Source of the DNA: Aspidiotus rigidus
Taxonomy: Eukaryota > Arthropoda > Insecta > Hemiptera > Diaspididae
Assembly (NCBI GenBank): GCA_035079385.1
Contig: JAVHKY010000056.1
Coordinates: forward strand, 2,914,001 to 2,978,000
Direction: 5' to 3'
DNA length: 64,000 nt
Part shown: positions 1-11,744 of the stretch, piece by piece
Numbering within the stretch: the stretch's first letter is position 1
Layout of the letters: each line of letters opens with the position of its first letter
Program-made: the position numbers and the translations under genes
Notes under the pieces: model-generated
What the model was told of the DNA's origin: nothing
Seen by the model: the letters and a program-made list of their open reading frames with translations, nothing else
Databases searched by the model: none

Positions 1-3000
1 TCTCAGGTAAACCAATTGAAAAGCAGCAGAGAGAGACACTTTTAGGTCCTTACGCCATTATAAACCTGAGTTAAATTCATACCGATTTCTGACAGCCCCA
101 TTTGTCAGCTTCTGCAGCATGCAGGCGGGGATATCAATTCTTTTGCGATCGCAACACTCTTATAATTATATGAGCGGGATAAAATTCGAGGAGTAGAATT
201 GGGGACATTGAAAAAATATTAGTGTGAGGCGTTTTCTAATTATGCGTGAGAGAATTGAAGTAGAAAGCCTCGCAGTGCTAGAGAAGGGCGAAATTATGAA
301 GTTGTATCGAGATGATGGCAACGCAGACTAAGTTTAGGATAAGAGCAAATTATTCAAATTTTCAATCGCGAGAATAATTAAATTATGTCTAGAAGACTTG
401 TTGTGAATTAGTTTACCTGATTTTTATACTTTATAAAAAGGCGCTTTTAATAATCTCATAAAGATTGCCTTGATTTCTGCATCTTCTTGAGAAGCTTTCG
501 TTGTGTTATAAATGAAACGACAAGCGTCTTAAATAAACGTTTCGTCCGTCACAAGAAAAATTAAAGAGCAAAATACAGAATATGTTTTGGATTATTCTTA
601 CAGTTCTTTAAAAAGCAAATGAAAAATGGAGAAGTAGACTATATTCAGAGCAGTGAATCGGAAGAATAATCAGAAAAAATCATTAAACAACAGGTCTTTA
701 AAATGAAACAGAAATATGTAAGTGTGAAAAAGTAGAGGGAGAAAAACAAGTGGCCAAAAGGACGACAGAACTAACTACATCAAATAAAATTGAGAATAAT
801 AAAACGTGGATGTTGCCATAGTTTTATCGTAAAAATTTCAGGTAGCGTTTGTTAGAAAGTAAAAGTGAACTCGTGCGTCGTTATACAAAAGAGAAAGAAA
901 TAAGCACCGCAGTGACAATTAAGTTGAAGGACAGATCGTGAGTAGAATGCAGTAAAACAATTATAGCTTTTTAAGACTTGATATCGTTGATAGAAATATT
1001 GTATCTTGTAATAAGTATGTTTTTCTCTCTCTTTATATGGCCTGAATTCAGAATCTTATAAAAATAACTACTGGCGTAATGAATATCTTTCTAATAACTT
1101 TTAGAAGTCGTCATTATTGATGATGCTGCGACGGGGAAGGGGCGCAATGGAGGTGCAGAAGACCAGCCATTTTCTATAGATATCTTCGGACCAGCTTACT
1201 TTGAGTTCTTCTGTATCTGATTGAAAGAATGAGTAGATCGTGTGGAGAAACACGCAAACTTCCTCTACAGATACTTTTTAATCCGTAGATGAAAGGTTAT
1301 TTCAACGATTTTTCAAAAATACGTTTGCAAATCATCGGTAAACGTATGCATCGCATTTTTACTTTCAAAGCTGAAGCTTGAAACTGCGCTCGAAACGGAT
1401 AAAAACGCCCTTAACTTTCGACATGTGCATTCTATTTTCTATAAACCGTTTTTCACTCTTCCTCTCTCCATCGCGGCACGCGTAACAATCATGATCACCA
1501 AAGAGCTCATCGTTCTCATTGTAAACATTCGAACCCGAGCATTAATAAAATTTATTCATCATAAAAACAGAGTAAAAATAGTCGACAGACTGTTCTACAT
1601 GTTTTTTCAAGTTTGATGAGATACCTACATGTACATTGAACGCGTGTTATATAGAATTATTTGAAAAACGATAAATTTTGGAAAGGCACTGCTGACTGCA
1701 TGCGGTCGATAATTCACGACACCGAAGTATTTTTATCACTTTTTCTTGAATTCTATGATGAGTTATTTTAACATCTATCATCTGTAAATTTCACTCGAGC
1801 GCACTGTAAATGGGCTATGAGGTATATTCATGGAATAAGAGAAAAAATCAGTTCTTACTGTGTTTTTATTTCACTTTAATCTCTTTTTTTTATTTTTCAT
1901 TTGATTAGGATTTATATACCGCGCCATGCATAGCTGCATTCGCTAGGAGCGCGGTGTTTGGAATGGTACCCATTTTTCGGCCCGGTAGAAAAGAGGAAAT
2001 GAACAATAAAAATAGATGAAAAACACATGCGTTAATGATGTCCAACAATATTTTAAGAAGAGAACATTTAAATATAATATTGCGCAATAAGAATATCAGG
2101 TCAGCAATAAGAAAATGAATAGAACATTGGTAAAATAATCACGCAATAAGATAGTGAGTTAACACGTTTGAATAATTTTCTGCCCCATATTTGCAGCTGC
2201 GTTAAAAAAATAAAAATGAACATCAAAATTTGCTGAAAGGAACTGTAGACAGCGCAATAAAAAATTGTGGATAAATAAAAGAAATGTTGTATTATGATTC
2301 CACCAACTACCCGGCACCCCATATTACACTTCTTACTGAAGAAGCAACTCGCGCTTCGCTTTGGAATCTCTGTCCCAACGAAAGCTGTTTTGTCGCCTCG
2401 TCTCGGGTACGGCGACAGATTTTTGACGTATTTGTAAACCAAGAATGTATTTTCAAATAACCTGCTTAGTAAACGAAGGGCACGTACACGAAGATTTTTC
2501 CTCAATGTTGTTGGGTACGGTTATGATCCAGATGCTGTACATCGATAGATGCAAGAATGCTTCATGATAGTATAGGCGAATTAGACACTCAAAAAAGACA
2601 ATCTTGGTAGAAAGCAGAAGTTTGTTGGAATGTGTCCTAATTGGTGTCAGAAACAACCGAAAAAAAACCCTACCCTCAAAAAGGATGGGAAAATTTTCTG
2701 TGGCGCGTTTTGGCTCCCCAAATTTCGTTTTTTGTCAATATCTCGAAAAATACGCATCGTACGGAAAAATTTCAAGTTACAACAATTATTCCTCGTTGAA
2801 TTTCTCATAAGATCAACTATTTACCACTCAACTTCAGGCTAAAACCTTAACCTAAAAACTTTGCCGAATGAGCGCTATTTCGAAAATTCGTTGTAAGTAG
2901 TGTTTGTGTTGGAAAAGATTTGTAGACCTACTTCAAGTTGAAAACTTTTGTACAAGTCGATAATTTCGATGTTTAGGATTGTATATAAGTTATTGTTTGT

Positions 3001-4535
3001 ACAGGAAACACTTATCGTCCAGTTTGAAATAATTATCATCAGCCTAGTTACTGTTGAAGTTATTGCTCATCCACATCATTCTATCGTTCAATGACCTACA
3101 GTTGAATCACTTTATTTTTAATGCTCGCACAGGGTCTTTTATTGCTCCTCAACTTATTGCGCAAATCATCTATTTTAATGTGCTGTTTAATATATCCCGT
3201 TTGGAATTGAGTTAAATTTGTTGTAGTAGGTTGGTAGAATGTAGGAATGGGAGGAGAGATTGGTAAACAACAGGTTCATTGAGTAACAGGGGTTCGAGTG
3301 AGAGTGGAATGTTATTGGGATGTTAACCTAAGTTACGTAAGTTGGTAGCCGTGTTTGAACATGTGGGGGATAATTTTAACGTACCATGCTTCACGATGCG
3401 GAATTCGCAATTTTCAAATACGATTTAAATTATTACAATTCGTATTGTCGAAAAATTATATCCTATAAATCGTTTAAATACTTCAAGAGAATCGATAACT
3501 GAAAGAAGCAATTCTATTAATGAAGTATTGAGTCATCTACGACTAATTGAAAATCACGATTCTTATGGCCAAATACATTGAACGTAAAATCGTCACCCAG
3601 AAATTCAAGCGAGTGGGGCGAGAGAGGAAGGCGATTCTAGCGCTGCCAAACATAGGTTAACATCCCAATGTTTGGAGCGATTATCTTTGTAAAGGGGGCA
3701 AGATAGTAGAATGTGTGAAATAGTAAGGGGGATGGAGCATTGTAAGCAAGTTGGTTTCGGTTTGTGTTCAAAAAGATAAGAGTGAGTGAGTCGCGTGTAA
3801 CCGGTGCCAAAAATGTTTCACAGATCAAGAAGGTACCTTACTGAAGTAACCTCCAATAAAAACGATTAAAATAGGTCAATTTCTCCTCTCAAATACCAGC
3901 AATGTGTATCATTTTCTTGGTAAATGAATCAGCGCAGCGCAAGAGAGAGCTTGAAAACATTTACCTGAAAAAGAGTTATATCTTGTACAAGTATAGATCT
4001 TAAATAGAAAATTGCTAGGACTTCTAAATTTGAGGATTGATATAGGCTGATCAATCTCAATTGTATTGGGAGAAGGGCTTAGAATGTTATACATCAAAGT
4101 ATTCTGTACTATGCTAACTAGCTGACAAGCTCTATCAGCATTTCTTAGCTTAGTATAATGAAGTAAAGCCTAATACATATACTGTGTGTTGGGTTCAGTA
4201 TAATAAAGGTTAATAATTCAAGTCCGAAAGTAACAAAGGTCTATTTTTTTCCCCCAAGTTCCTGCCTGTTTCTTGAGATTTTATTTTTACCTGGCCAATT
4301 TTTTTTCTTGTGCCGTCTTATACCAAGATAGTCTTCGAGCATCAATATCGACGATCATGTATATCGTTTGATTAATACTGTACGTATTACATTTTCTGTG
4401 TTACCTATGATTTTATTTTTGCATAGCATTTTTCAAAGTTTTGTTTAGTCTTTGAAAAATTAGTTTCTTCTGCTCAATACTTCAGTAATGGTAATACGAG
4501 CATATATACCTACCGTATGTAAATTAGGTCTCTCA
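1..4535. other. No recognisable gene
   Basis: AT-rich non-coding sequence. I found no open frame with recognisable motifs or a convincing splice-bounded exon. A GC-richer patch lies at about 2290-2440, where a minus-strand frame stays open but has no ATG and no family motif. A 16-base word at about 3315 recurs inverted at about 3655. Confidence 0.5.
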
Positions 4536-4539
4536 CGTT

Positions 4540-4655
4540 CCAGATCTGAGTGGAACAAAGATACGGATCTCTTGGTTTCCAGATCTTGACGTAGAAAAAA
4601 ACTAGATCTCTTGAGCTTTACACCTTAGTAGAAAAAAAAGCTCCAGATCTTTTGG
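4540..4655. repeat. Short tandem repeat with AGATCT words
   Basis: Two copies of a unit of about 38 bp (starting near 4541 and 4579), plus a partial third near 4643, share CCAGATCT at the start and ATCTCTTGG/ATCTCTTGAG at the end with an A-rich middle. AGATCT or GGATCT occurs at 4542, 4565, 4580, 4603 and 4645. It is a small local tandem duplication with no gene nearby. Confidence 0.55.
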
Positions 4656-4659
4656 AAAA

Positions 4660-6845
4660 AATTGAAAAAAAATTTCCGTCATTCAACAGTCAATGAGGAA
4701 AAAAAACTAGACCCGGATGGCGACTTTTTTTTGTGATTGCATAGGGGCTTTTGCCTCTACTGTTTCTTAGAATCACATATTGTCAGAGAAAAGGAAAGAA
4801 AAAAAAAATCGTCTGTATTCTGAAATAAGTGCGAGTGCGTATATCCCAAGGTACACGATTTTAGCCATGATGGTGACACATCACCTTGTACAGGATAAAT
4901 TCTCTTACGTACATTTAGTCATTTTTAGGAAACATTGGCGTGACAGTTATAAGGTACAATCATTTAGAATTTTTTCCCATTCTCTGTTTAGTTATTCGTT
5001 GAGATATTACCGTTACATCTTACCGGAACGGGGGTAGCAATCTACTCCGTCACATATTTCTCTATTATGGCGCAATATTGCACAATAACGGATATGTATC
5101 AATAAGCAAGCAATATTTGTATTCGCAAAAATCATGCCTCAAATTTCCATGTTCATATCTCCGTAGTCTAGCAATGTGATTCGTGATTGAATAATTTCTT
5201 TTTCATCGCACATAAAAGATGGAAATACAATAAGTATTGTGAGAAAACGTGTGTGCCAATTTTAACAGAATAATACGAAGTACTCTAGTAGTTTGTCATA
5301 TAGGAATAAGCGAAATTTTTTAAATATCCTTTTTGACGATATTACAAAATATGTAGTACTTTTTTTGCAATAAGGAAAACTCGACTGTCATGTAGTGTAG
5401 GTGGATTTCATATATTTCTGTTACCTTAAATGGTACCCAAATTTTTATCTGAAAGTAAAGTCGAAATAAGAAGGGAGGGAAGGAAGCCATCTCATTCAAA
5501 TTATTGTATATAGGTACATATGAAAAATATCTCGCGCACCTTCTGTCCGTTTTATATGCGAACACAAATGTACTATACCTAATAGTTTTTGTAACCATCG
5601 AACCTTATTCCGAACTTCTTGATTGATTCAACTCATTGAGGACATACCTCCTCATAATTTTGAGTCAAGAATCATTTGAGACAAGTTTCATCAAAAAACG
5701 TGACGGAGAATGATGTACAGTTAGTTATTCATCCCCAATTACAACTACGTCGTTATATTATATAAACTAGCCAATTCTTCCCTTTATCGACGATTAATGA
5801 TGCTCTATTTCAATATATCTCCTCCATTCTCTCTAAAACTTCACAGTCGAACTATGCTTATCCTCAAAACTCCAGAAGACTTAGATTATATCCTCGTAAT
5901 AAAGCTATACAAATTTTAGTCCTTATTGAACTTTATCACGCTCCACAACATGTACCGTACTCTCCTTCCGAATGATTGGCAATTATGTATGAAACTCAAG
6001 AAAAATTTCACTCGTCTTTCTTATCTAGTATTTGTCCGTGACATTCTATTAAAGAAGAAATATTCATCTTATTTACGATGGTTCGATGGGTTAGGATTGG
6101 ATGGCGAACGTGTCAGAAAAGAGAACAAAAACAAGAGCACGAACTAAATTTTCACCATACCTAAGCCACGTGTTTACTATCGTAATTCACAGTTTTAGAT
6201 TGAAAATGAGTATGTGATAGCTCACGTTGTGTTGAACCTCGACGCGAGTAATTAAAACCGAGAATAAACGAGCTTAAACAAAATAATTCATTAATACTCC
6301 GTTATGTAAGGCCCTCGAATTAAAAAAAAATGGTGTGACTGTTGCGAATACAAAGGGATTGACGAAGGTATTACGTGCGACTACGTCGATTCAGTAAACT
6401 CTTGAAGAGACGTGCAATTGAATGTAGGATGTCGTAGCTACTTTTGAGTGGCTTTAATTACTTGTACATACTAATCTACTTCATGCCAAGTAGCGAGTGT
6501 AATAATCATATAATAATATTTAAAAGGTAGCGCATTCATTCGCGCGATGAATCAGTAATGAAATGGAGCCGGAGTTTGTTGAATAGGTAGCTGTACACAT
6601 TTATTTTGATGTCATAAAGTGCACAGGGACAACTTTCCGGAGTACTACAATTATCCCCTGAACCACTAAAATCGGCTTACTCGTTCTTTCTGATCTAAAG
6701 GTGTCTGCATCTTTATCGAATTTCTGGTATCTTTCTTGCTTTTTGCTTTCCCGATTACGAGGTCGAACAATTTCTAACAGGGAAACTGTTTTATTGGGGG
6801 CAGAGTAAAATTGAAGGAAAATGACGGGCGCCATTCGGCAAAACG
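4660..6845. other. No recognisable gene
   Basis: AT-rich sequence with only short open frames in unrelated phases. I saw no protein motif, RNA gene or repeat structure. Confidence 0.5.
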
Positions 6846-6883
6846 TGGGACTTGGAAAAATTTCGATTTTGAAGCTATAAATA

Positions 6884-7423
6884 AGGTGCGCCAAAAAGAT
6901 GTTAACAGTTAAATTGGGGTTTGGACTAAATTTGTTGTAGCTCAGAAATGCAAAACGTTAAGACGTAAACTTCAAATCTACTAAATTTGTATCTCGATTT
7001 TATCTTCAATTTGCGTCAAATATGAAGTTTTTACGTCTTCTTTGAGCTTAGTTATGGACCAAAATGTGCCAAAAATTGACCAATTTGCCAAAATTACAAA
7101 AAATTAAAAATCGTTCGAACTTATTTTACTTGATTAGAAAGTGAAAAACGCTGATTCCGAAAAAAATACCCGAATAATCCTAAGAAGCTTGAAAATGGGG
7201 GAATTTTCGAAAATCTTGGCAAATTGAGACAATTATTGGCATATGTTGGTCCATAAATAATCTCAGAGAAGACGTAGAAATTTCGTATTTGACGCAAATC
7301 GAAGATGAAATTGAAACACTGCCGTACATTTGAATTATACTGTAACGTTCCGCGTTCTTGAGCTACAACAAATTTAGTTCAAATCCCCATTTAAGTATTA
7401 AATCATTTTTGGCGGACCCAGTA
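6884..7423. mobile_element. Inverted-repeat MITE, mariner-like
   Basis: About 540 bp with two arms of about 215-220 bp (6885-7105 and 7205-7420) that are reverse complements at roughly three bases in four, separated by about 100 bp. The outer ends read GGTGCGCCAAAAA on the left and, reversed, TGGGTCCGCCAAAAA on the right. The arms also share the word ACTAAATTTGTTGTAGCTCA near the ends. The right end is followed by TA, as expected for Tc1/mariner-type insertion, but the left duplication is eroded. There is no transposase frame inside, so it is non-autonomous. It sits between two copies of the surrounding degenerate repeat. Confidence 0.7.
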
Positions 7424-7594
7424 TATGATGGGAAGGGGACTTGAAAAAATCTCGACCTTCGACCTACAGGTGATAGAAAAGAGACTTGAAGAAGCTAAGT
7501 TGAACGAGGAACTTAGAGAACCTGTTCTATGGGTCTAATTGGTTTCAGTATTGAAAATTGAAATTGAAATCTTTGGGATTCATAAATTTTTTTG

Positions 7595-7678
7595 ACAGGG
7601 TGTCTACCGGTCCAGTAAGTTAAGTAAATTGAGTAAAAGTCAAGTATTTTCAGAATTTCCTTTCATTAGACACCCTGT
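7595..7678. mobile_element. Minimal terminal-inverted-repeat element (84 bp)
   Basis: The element begins ACAGGGTGTCT and ends with its exact reverse complement AGACACCCTGT, with about 60 bp between. The start continues as ACCGGTCC, which resembles a CAGGGTGTCTAC-type terminal sequence I recall from dispersed arthropod DNA elements. It has no coding capacity. A target-site duplication is not clear. Confidence 0.5.
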
Positions 7679-8783
7679 TCGAGTCCCTCGTGTCATAGCC
7701 TAGTTCCTTGCCTAGCATTTCGTCCTTCTTCTATCATTATATTACGGTTCGAGAGTCAAAATTTTTTGTCAACAAGTCTCTTTCATATCTTATTATAATA
7801 TTATAGCTCGAGAGTCGAAATTTCCTAAGTCCCCCGCCTATCAGTATATTATGGCTCGAAAATTGAAATTTTTTCCACCCTTTGAGCTATGTATGATAGG
7901 AGGAACTTGTAAGAATTTCGACCTCCGAGCTATAGGTGATGTAAGAAGGGTACTTGGAGAAACTTCGACCTCCGAGCCTGACACTGCACGCGAGTGATTC
8001 CCGCAAAACAGGTTCCCTGTTTAATAAGTTGAATCGTTTCTTCAAAGCTACGAGACATAATTAATAGAGTAGACATAAATTACAATTAGGTTTTCTGTTC
8101 GCCTCAATGAACAGAGGTAATGAAGGCAACCTCAACCAGATCACTGGGTGGACTGCGAGTTTTTGAGATACACCATATCGTGAAATAGACTTCACATGTT
8201 CGTAAATCAGTCCATGTTGATTGTGTGAATCGTGTTATTGATTTACGTTGTCTTGTTAATCACGGCCTCAAAATGCCTGTCTTGTACTGAATCATTTCTT
8301 CATTGGTGATACCACTCATATCTATGGTAAAGTGACTTCAAAACGTGCTCTTGTGAGCTTATACTACGTAATAAGAGGCTTATCAAACTAAGTATTTGAT
8401 TTAGATATAGGTATTTCAAGTGCATCTAAAAATGGGTATATTGTCTACCGAATTGTATCCGTCAAAACTTCATTACGATCGTTTTTGCCTCTTCTGTGTA
8501 ATTTTCAGTTGGGGACAATTGAGCACATTTTTGGTTCTATCTGTAGGAAGGCACGTGTATTCGGTCCTGTAGGACTAAATTTTCAGAAGGCGAAACAGAA
8601 ACGGGAATGAAGTTTTCTTTTGTACAATTTTGTTTATCAGTCTTCTACATCGATTACATGTTTTTTCCTAACAGGTCGTGATTTCAGTCTCTCCGTGAGT
8701 GAGCAAGACAATAAATTGCAAAAATACTCTTAGATACACATGTAGATTGATCTGATGGGCGAATTATAAGGTTTCAATGAATT

Positions 8784-8991
8784 AGAGCCCGGATTTTTTG
8801 GTATTTATAAATTTAATTTTCAGTACTAAAAGTTTGATTTTCGGTATTTAGAAAATAATGACCATTTTTTACATGATTTTGCGTAAATATTGGTATATTT
8901 TGGACGAATTGATGGCCAGTTTTCGGTAAAAATGATGCTTTCGGTATTTATAATCTACGTTTTCGGTATTTTACCGAAAAATCCGGGCTCT
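8784..8991. mobile_element. MITE with AGAGCCCGGATTTTT termini (208 bp)
   Basis: The left end AGAGCCCGGATTTTT and the right end AAAAATCCGGGCTCT are perfect inverted repeats, and pairing extends into GGTA/TACC. The interior repeats TTTCGGTATTT-like words at least six times. There is no open frame of use and no convincing target duplication. It is a non-autonomous DNA element or foldback repeat of unknown superfamily. Confidence 0.65.
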
Positions 8992-8994
8992 GAT

Positions 8995-11385
8995 CATGAC
9001 ACGTAAAGTTTGATCCAAACCCAATACTGTAAATGGCGTATGTCAAATGGTACAATAATTATAGTGTTTTAGAGTCTGTACTTTTTTGATAACAAGATTT
9101 TTTCTAACGGTTCGATGTTCACGATGTGAAAATATAAGGTAAGGTGAGGTAGACGAGAAAGTTCGTTTTGTAGAAATTGCCTATTCGCGTGAAACGAATG
9201 AATTAATAATACTGATGCACACGTCGATATAAGTACTCAATGAAGAAGAAGGAGAAAAAAAAATTTGATGAAATAATTGAAGCAAGAATTAGAAGAAACC
9301 GCCGAGCTGAGAAAAGAAAAAGAAGAAAAAAGAGAGATTGAGAGAGAAAATGTTTTCATTTCATAATGGCATGGCGGTTTCATTACATTTCATTAAGAAG
9401 TTTTTCTAATTGAAAGACTTAGTTGCTTTCAATTTCGATCGTCGTGCGTATTACATCGATATCAAAGAAGGTTTTATTTTGCATATAACTTTCATGGCGA
9501 AACATTTAATTTCTCCGGAGTTGAACTTTTCTTTGAAAATATACATTGATAAATTTTCGAACGCGAATTACGCTAATTGAATTCAATACTTTTTTCTATC
9601 TTATTCTTTTTCTCGTTTATTTGTCACTGCACATTTGCAGCTAATTCTCTCTCGTCCGTTATTATTAAATCAAAATTACTTTAAAATAATGTACGTCCAA
9701 ATGATGTCATTAAAACTGATGGCTCACGTGTGCGTGTCAGTATCTTTTTGGAGCAAGATGTCCGCCAGGTGATGTGACATGAGTTTAATACGACAGGTAC
9801 AGGATTTTTTATTGGAACGAGTGCTTACCATTGTAGCATTAAATGCTCTACCCGTCCTACACAATTCGAAGCATTCTATACGTACATACTAGCCGATAAA
9901 TAATATTTTCAGTATGCCATCGTTCGTGAATTCCCCATCGGAACGGAAACTTGAGGAATAAATGAATGCCCTAAAATTCGGCTTGGATTCAATAACAAAG
10001 CACTTGTACTTTACGACAATAGATTCTTTTAATACTATATCTTTTATAGTATGTTGATGAGTTCGAAAATTTCATGAAGCTTAAATCTTATCAAAAGTCT
10101 TGGTCGTTCTTTCATTTATCGTCAATGGTTGTCGTACCCTAGGTATATGCATAAAAAATACACGCCCCTCTGGTTTTTTTCATTCTCTCTATGTTTTACA
10201 ACTCTTCAACTCTTTTTTTATACTTGGAGACGTTTACCCGGATAAATATTACACGTGACTATTTATACTGAGAATATGTATTTTACATAGAAAATTTGTC
10301 TCACTGTTTAATATCAAAAGGTATGATTAATATTTACAGTTACGAAGTCGCTAGTTGTAAATGAAGGAAAAGGAAATATATTCAACAAACAATCGTGAAC
10401 AATAGGAATTTAGAGTCACGTTTCACTTAAAGTTAAATTTAATGTAGTTGGTGAATTGAACTTCGTGTTGTTCATTGTTTTTTGGTCCAAGTGCTGGTGA
10501 CTCTAAGACTGAATAAAAGGAAAAATACCATTGAATCTTTGTGTTAGGTATTACATGACTCTGAGATGATTAGTTGGAGTCGAAGCTTCGATGTATTGAA
10601 TAAAGTCTTCGGGTGTAATCTTCCAGAATTTCCGCTTTGAAGAAGAACGCCAAAAAAAAGTACTATCTAACCTAGCGTTCGATTATACAAAAAAAAAGTA
10701 GAAATAAACATACACCGCTCAAGATTATAAGGACTGGAAAAATTCTAGAAAATTTCGATTAAAACGAAGTGTTTTATGGTCACAGTCGTATAATCAGAAA
10801 CCAGTGATGTAATGAAGGAGAAAATACGTACTTGTGTTTTGCTTGTATCAACTTAATGTTTGCATTTCGGTTATCACTGTTTGTATACACTAACCGCGCT
10901 CATGATCAACAGTTTCCATTTTCTAAAATAGTATATTGCACGCCAAAGCTCGAAAGTGAGTCTTTCCAGAGCAAGCCTTAGCGAGTGACGCAATCGTGCA
11001 AGATCTGCAAACACACTTCCAGCCTTGTCGTGCAAAACATTTTTCGGAATCGACCTGCAGGAAAGTGAACTTTTCCACAATAAACTTTGATGAGCAAAGA
11101 GCGCTATTTTCTTATCAATTTTTGAAGGCTGTTTTCTTTCTCACCAGAGTAGAACTGACTTATTTCTACACTATGACGTCATTAAATGGCGTATTTCAGT
11201 AGGAAAAAATTCTGAAAAAAAGAAAAACCTCCGGAAGACAAAACGTTTTTATAATGTCGACTCGGAAAAATAGCATACTAAACTCGTGGTCAAGATAACA
11301 ATGCACGCCTCGTGCATAGCTTTTCTTGGCTTCGCCGCGTTTTGCTAACGTCGTACTCGTTCATATATCGCTACCTTTTCCCACT
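8995..11385. other. No recognisable gene
   Basis: AT-rich sequence with purine-rich runs at about 9240-9350. No frame here carries a motif I recognise. Confidence 0.5.
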
Positions 11386-11387
11386 GC

Positions 11388-11706
11388 AGGTTTAGGAATA
11401 TACTACACTATTTCTATAAATGGTGCACGGAAAAGCAGTACACTATTCTGCAAAACTGCTTACTTCTATCAAAATAGTGCAGTGCTCTGCAAAGTACTTT
11501 TTGGTCCGCTTTCTCATCATGTTTACAAAGACGGAGTTACAAACAGCAAAATTAATTTGGAAAAGTGCGTTTTCCGTGCATGCAGGTGTATTAAAAAATC
11601 GTTTTCCGACCATTCTCCGCAAATGGCCGAAACTGACTTTTATGAATTTCTACTGAGCAACTTGAAAGGTGTACTCGATAAGAACAAATTGACGAATGCG
11701 TGCTAA
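11388..11706 (+). CDS. Possible terminal exon of an unrecognised gene
   Basis: A frame of about 105 codons opens after a good acceptor (pyrimidine tract ending ACTGCAG at 11387) and ends at TAA 11704-11706. An AATAAA signal follows at 11735. The predicted peptide has clustered cysteines (KCVFRACRCIKK) and ends LDKNKLTNAC. A second frame is also open across part of the same stretch, and no upstream exon was identified. This could be chance in a locally GC-richer patch. I do not recognise a family. Confidence 0.2.
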
Positions 11707-11744
11707 GGCGCAAAAATGTAGTAGTTCATGATAGAATAAATACA

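Larger units (their letters stand above)
6848..7980. repeat. Composite block of degenerate repeats in both orientations
   Basis: A degenerate unit close to GGGACTTG-RAAAATTTCGACC-TCGAGCTATA recurs in direct orientation at about 6848-6882, 7437-7476, 7902-7949 and 7950-7978. It recurs inverted at about 7741-7780, 7800-7838 and 7850-7885. Spacing is irregular and identity moderate. The block is interrupted by a long inverted-repeat element (6884-7423) and a small terminal-inverted-repeat element (7595-7678). No coding potential is seen. It may be an old satellite-like array or a dead transposon family whose monomers inverted. Confidence 0.6.

Noticed and set aside
2101..2505. 134-codon minus-strand frame in a GC-richer patch
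   Set aside because: It has no ATG, the second half is AT-driven hydrophobic sequence, and no motif was recognised.
3310..3670. 16-base inverted match (TTGGGATGTTAACCTA) about 330 bp apart
   Set aside because: The match does not extend beyond about 20 bases, so a foldback element is not supported.
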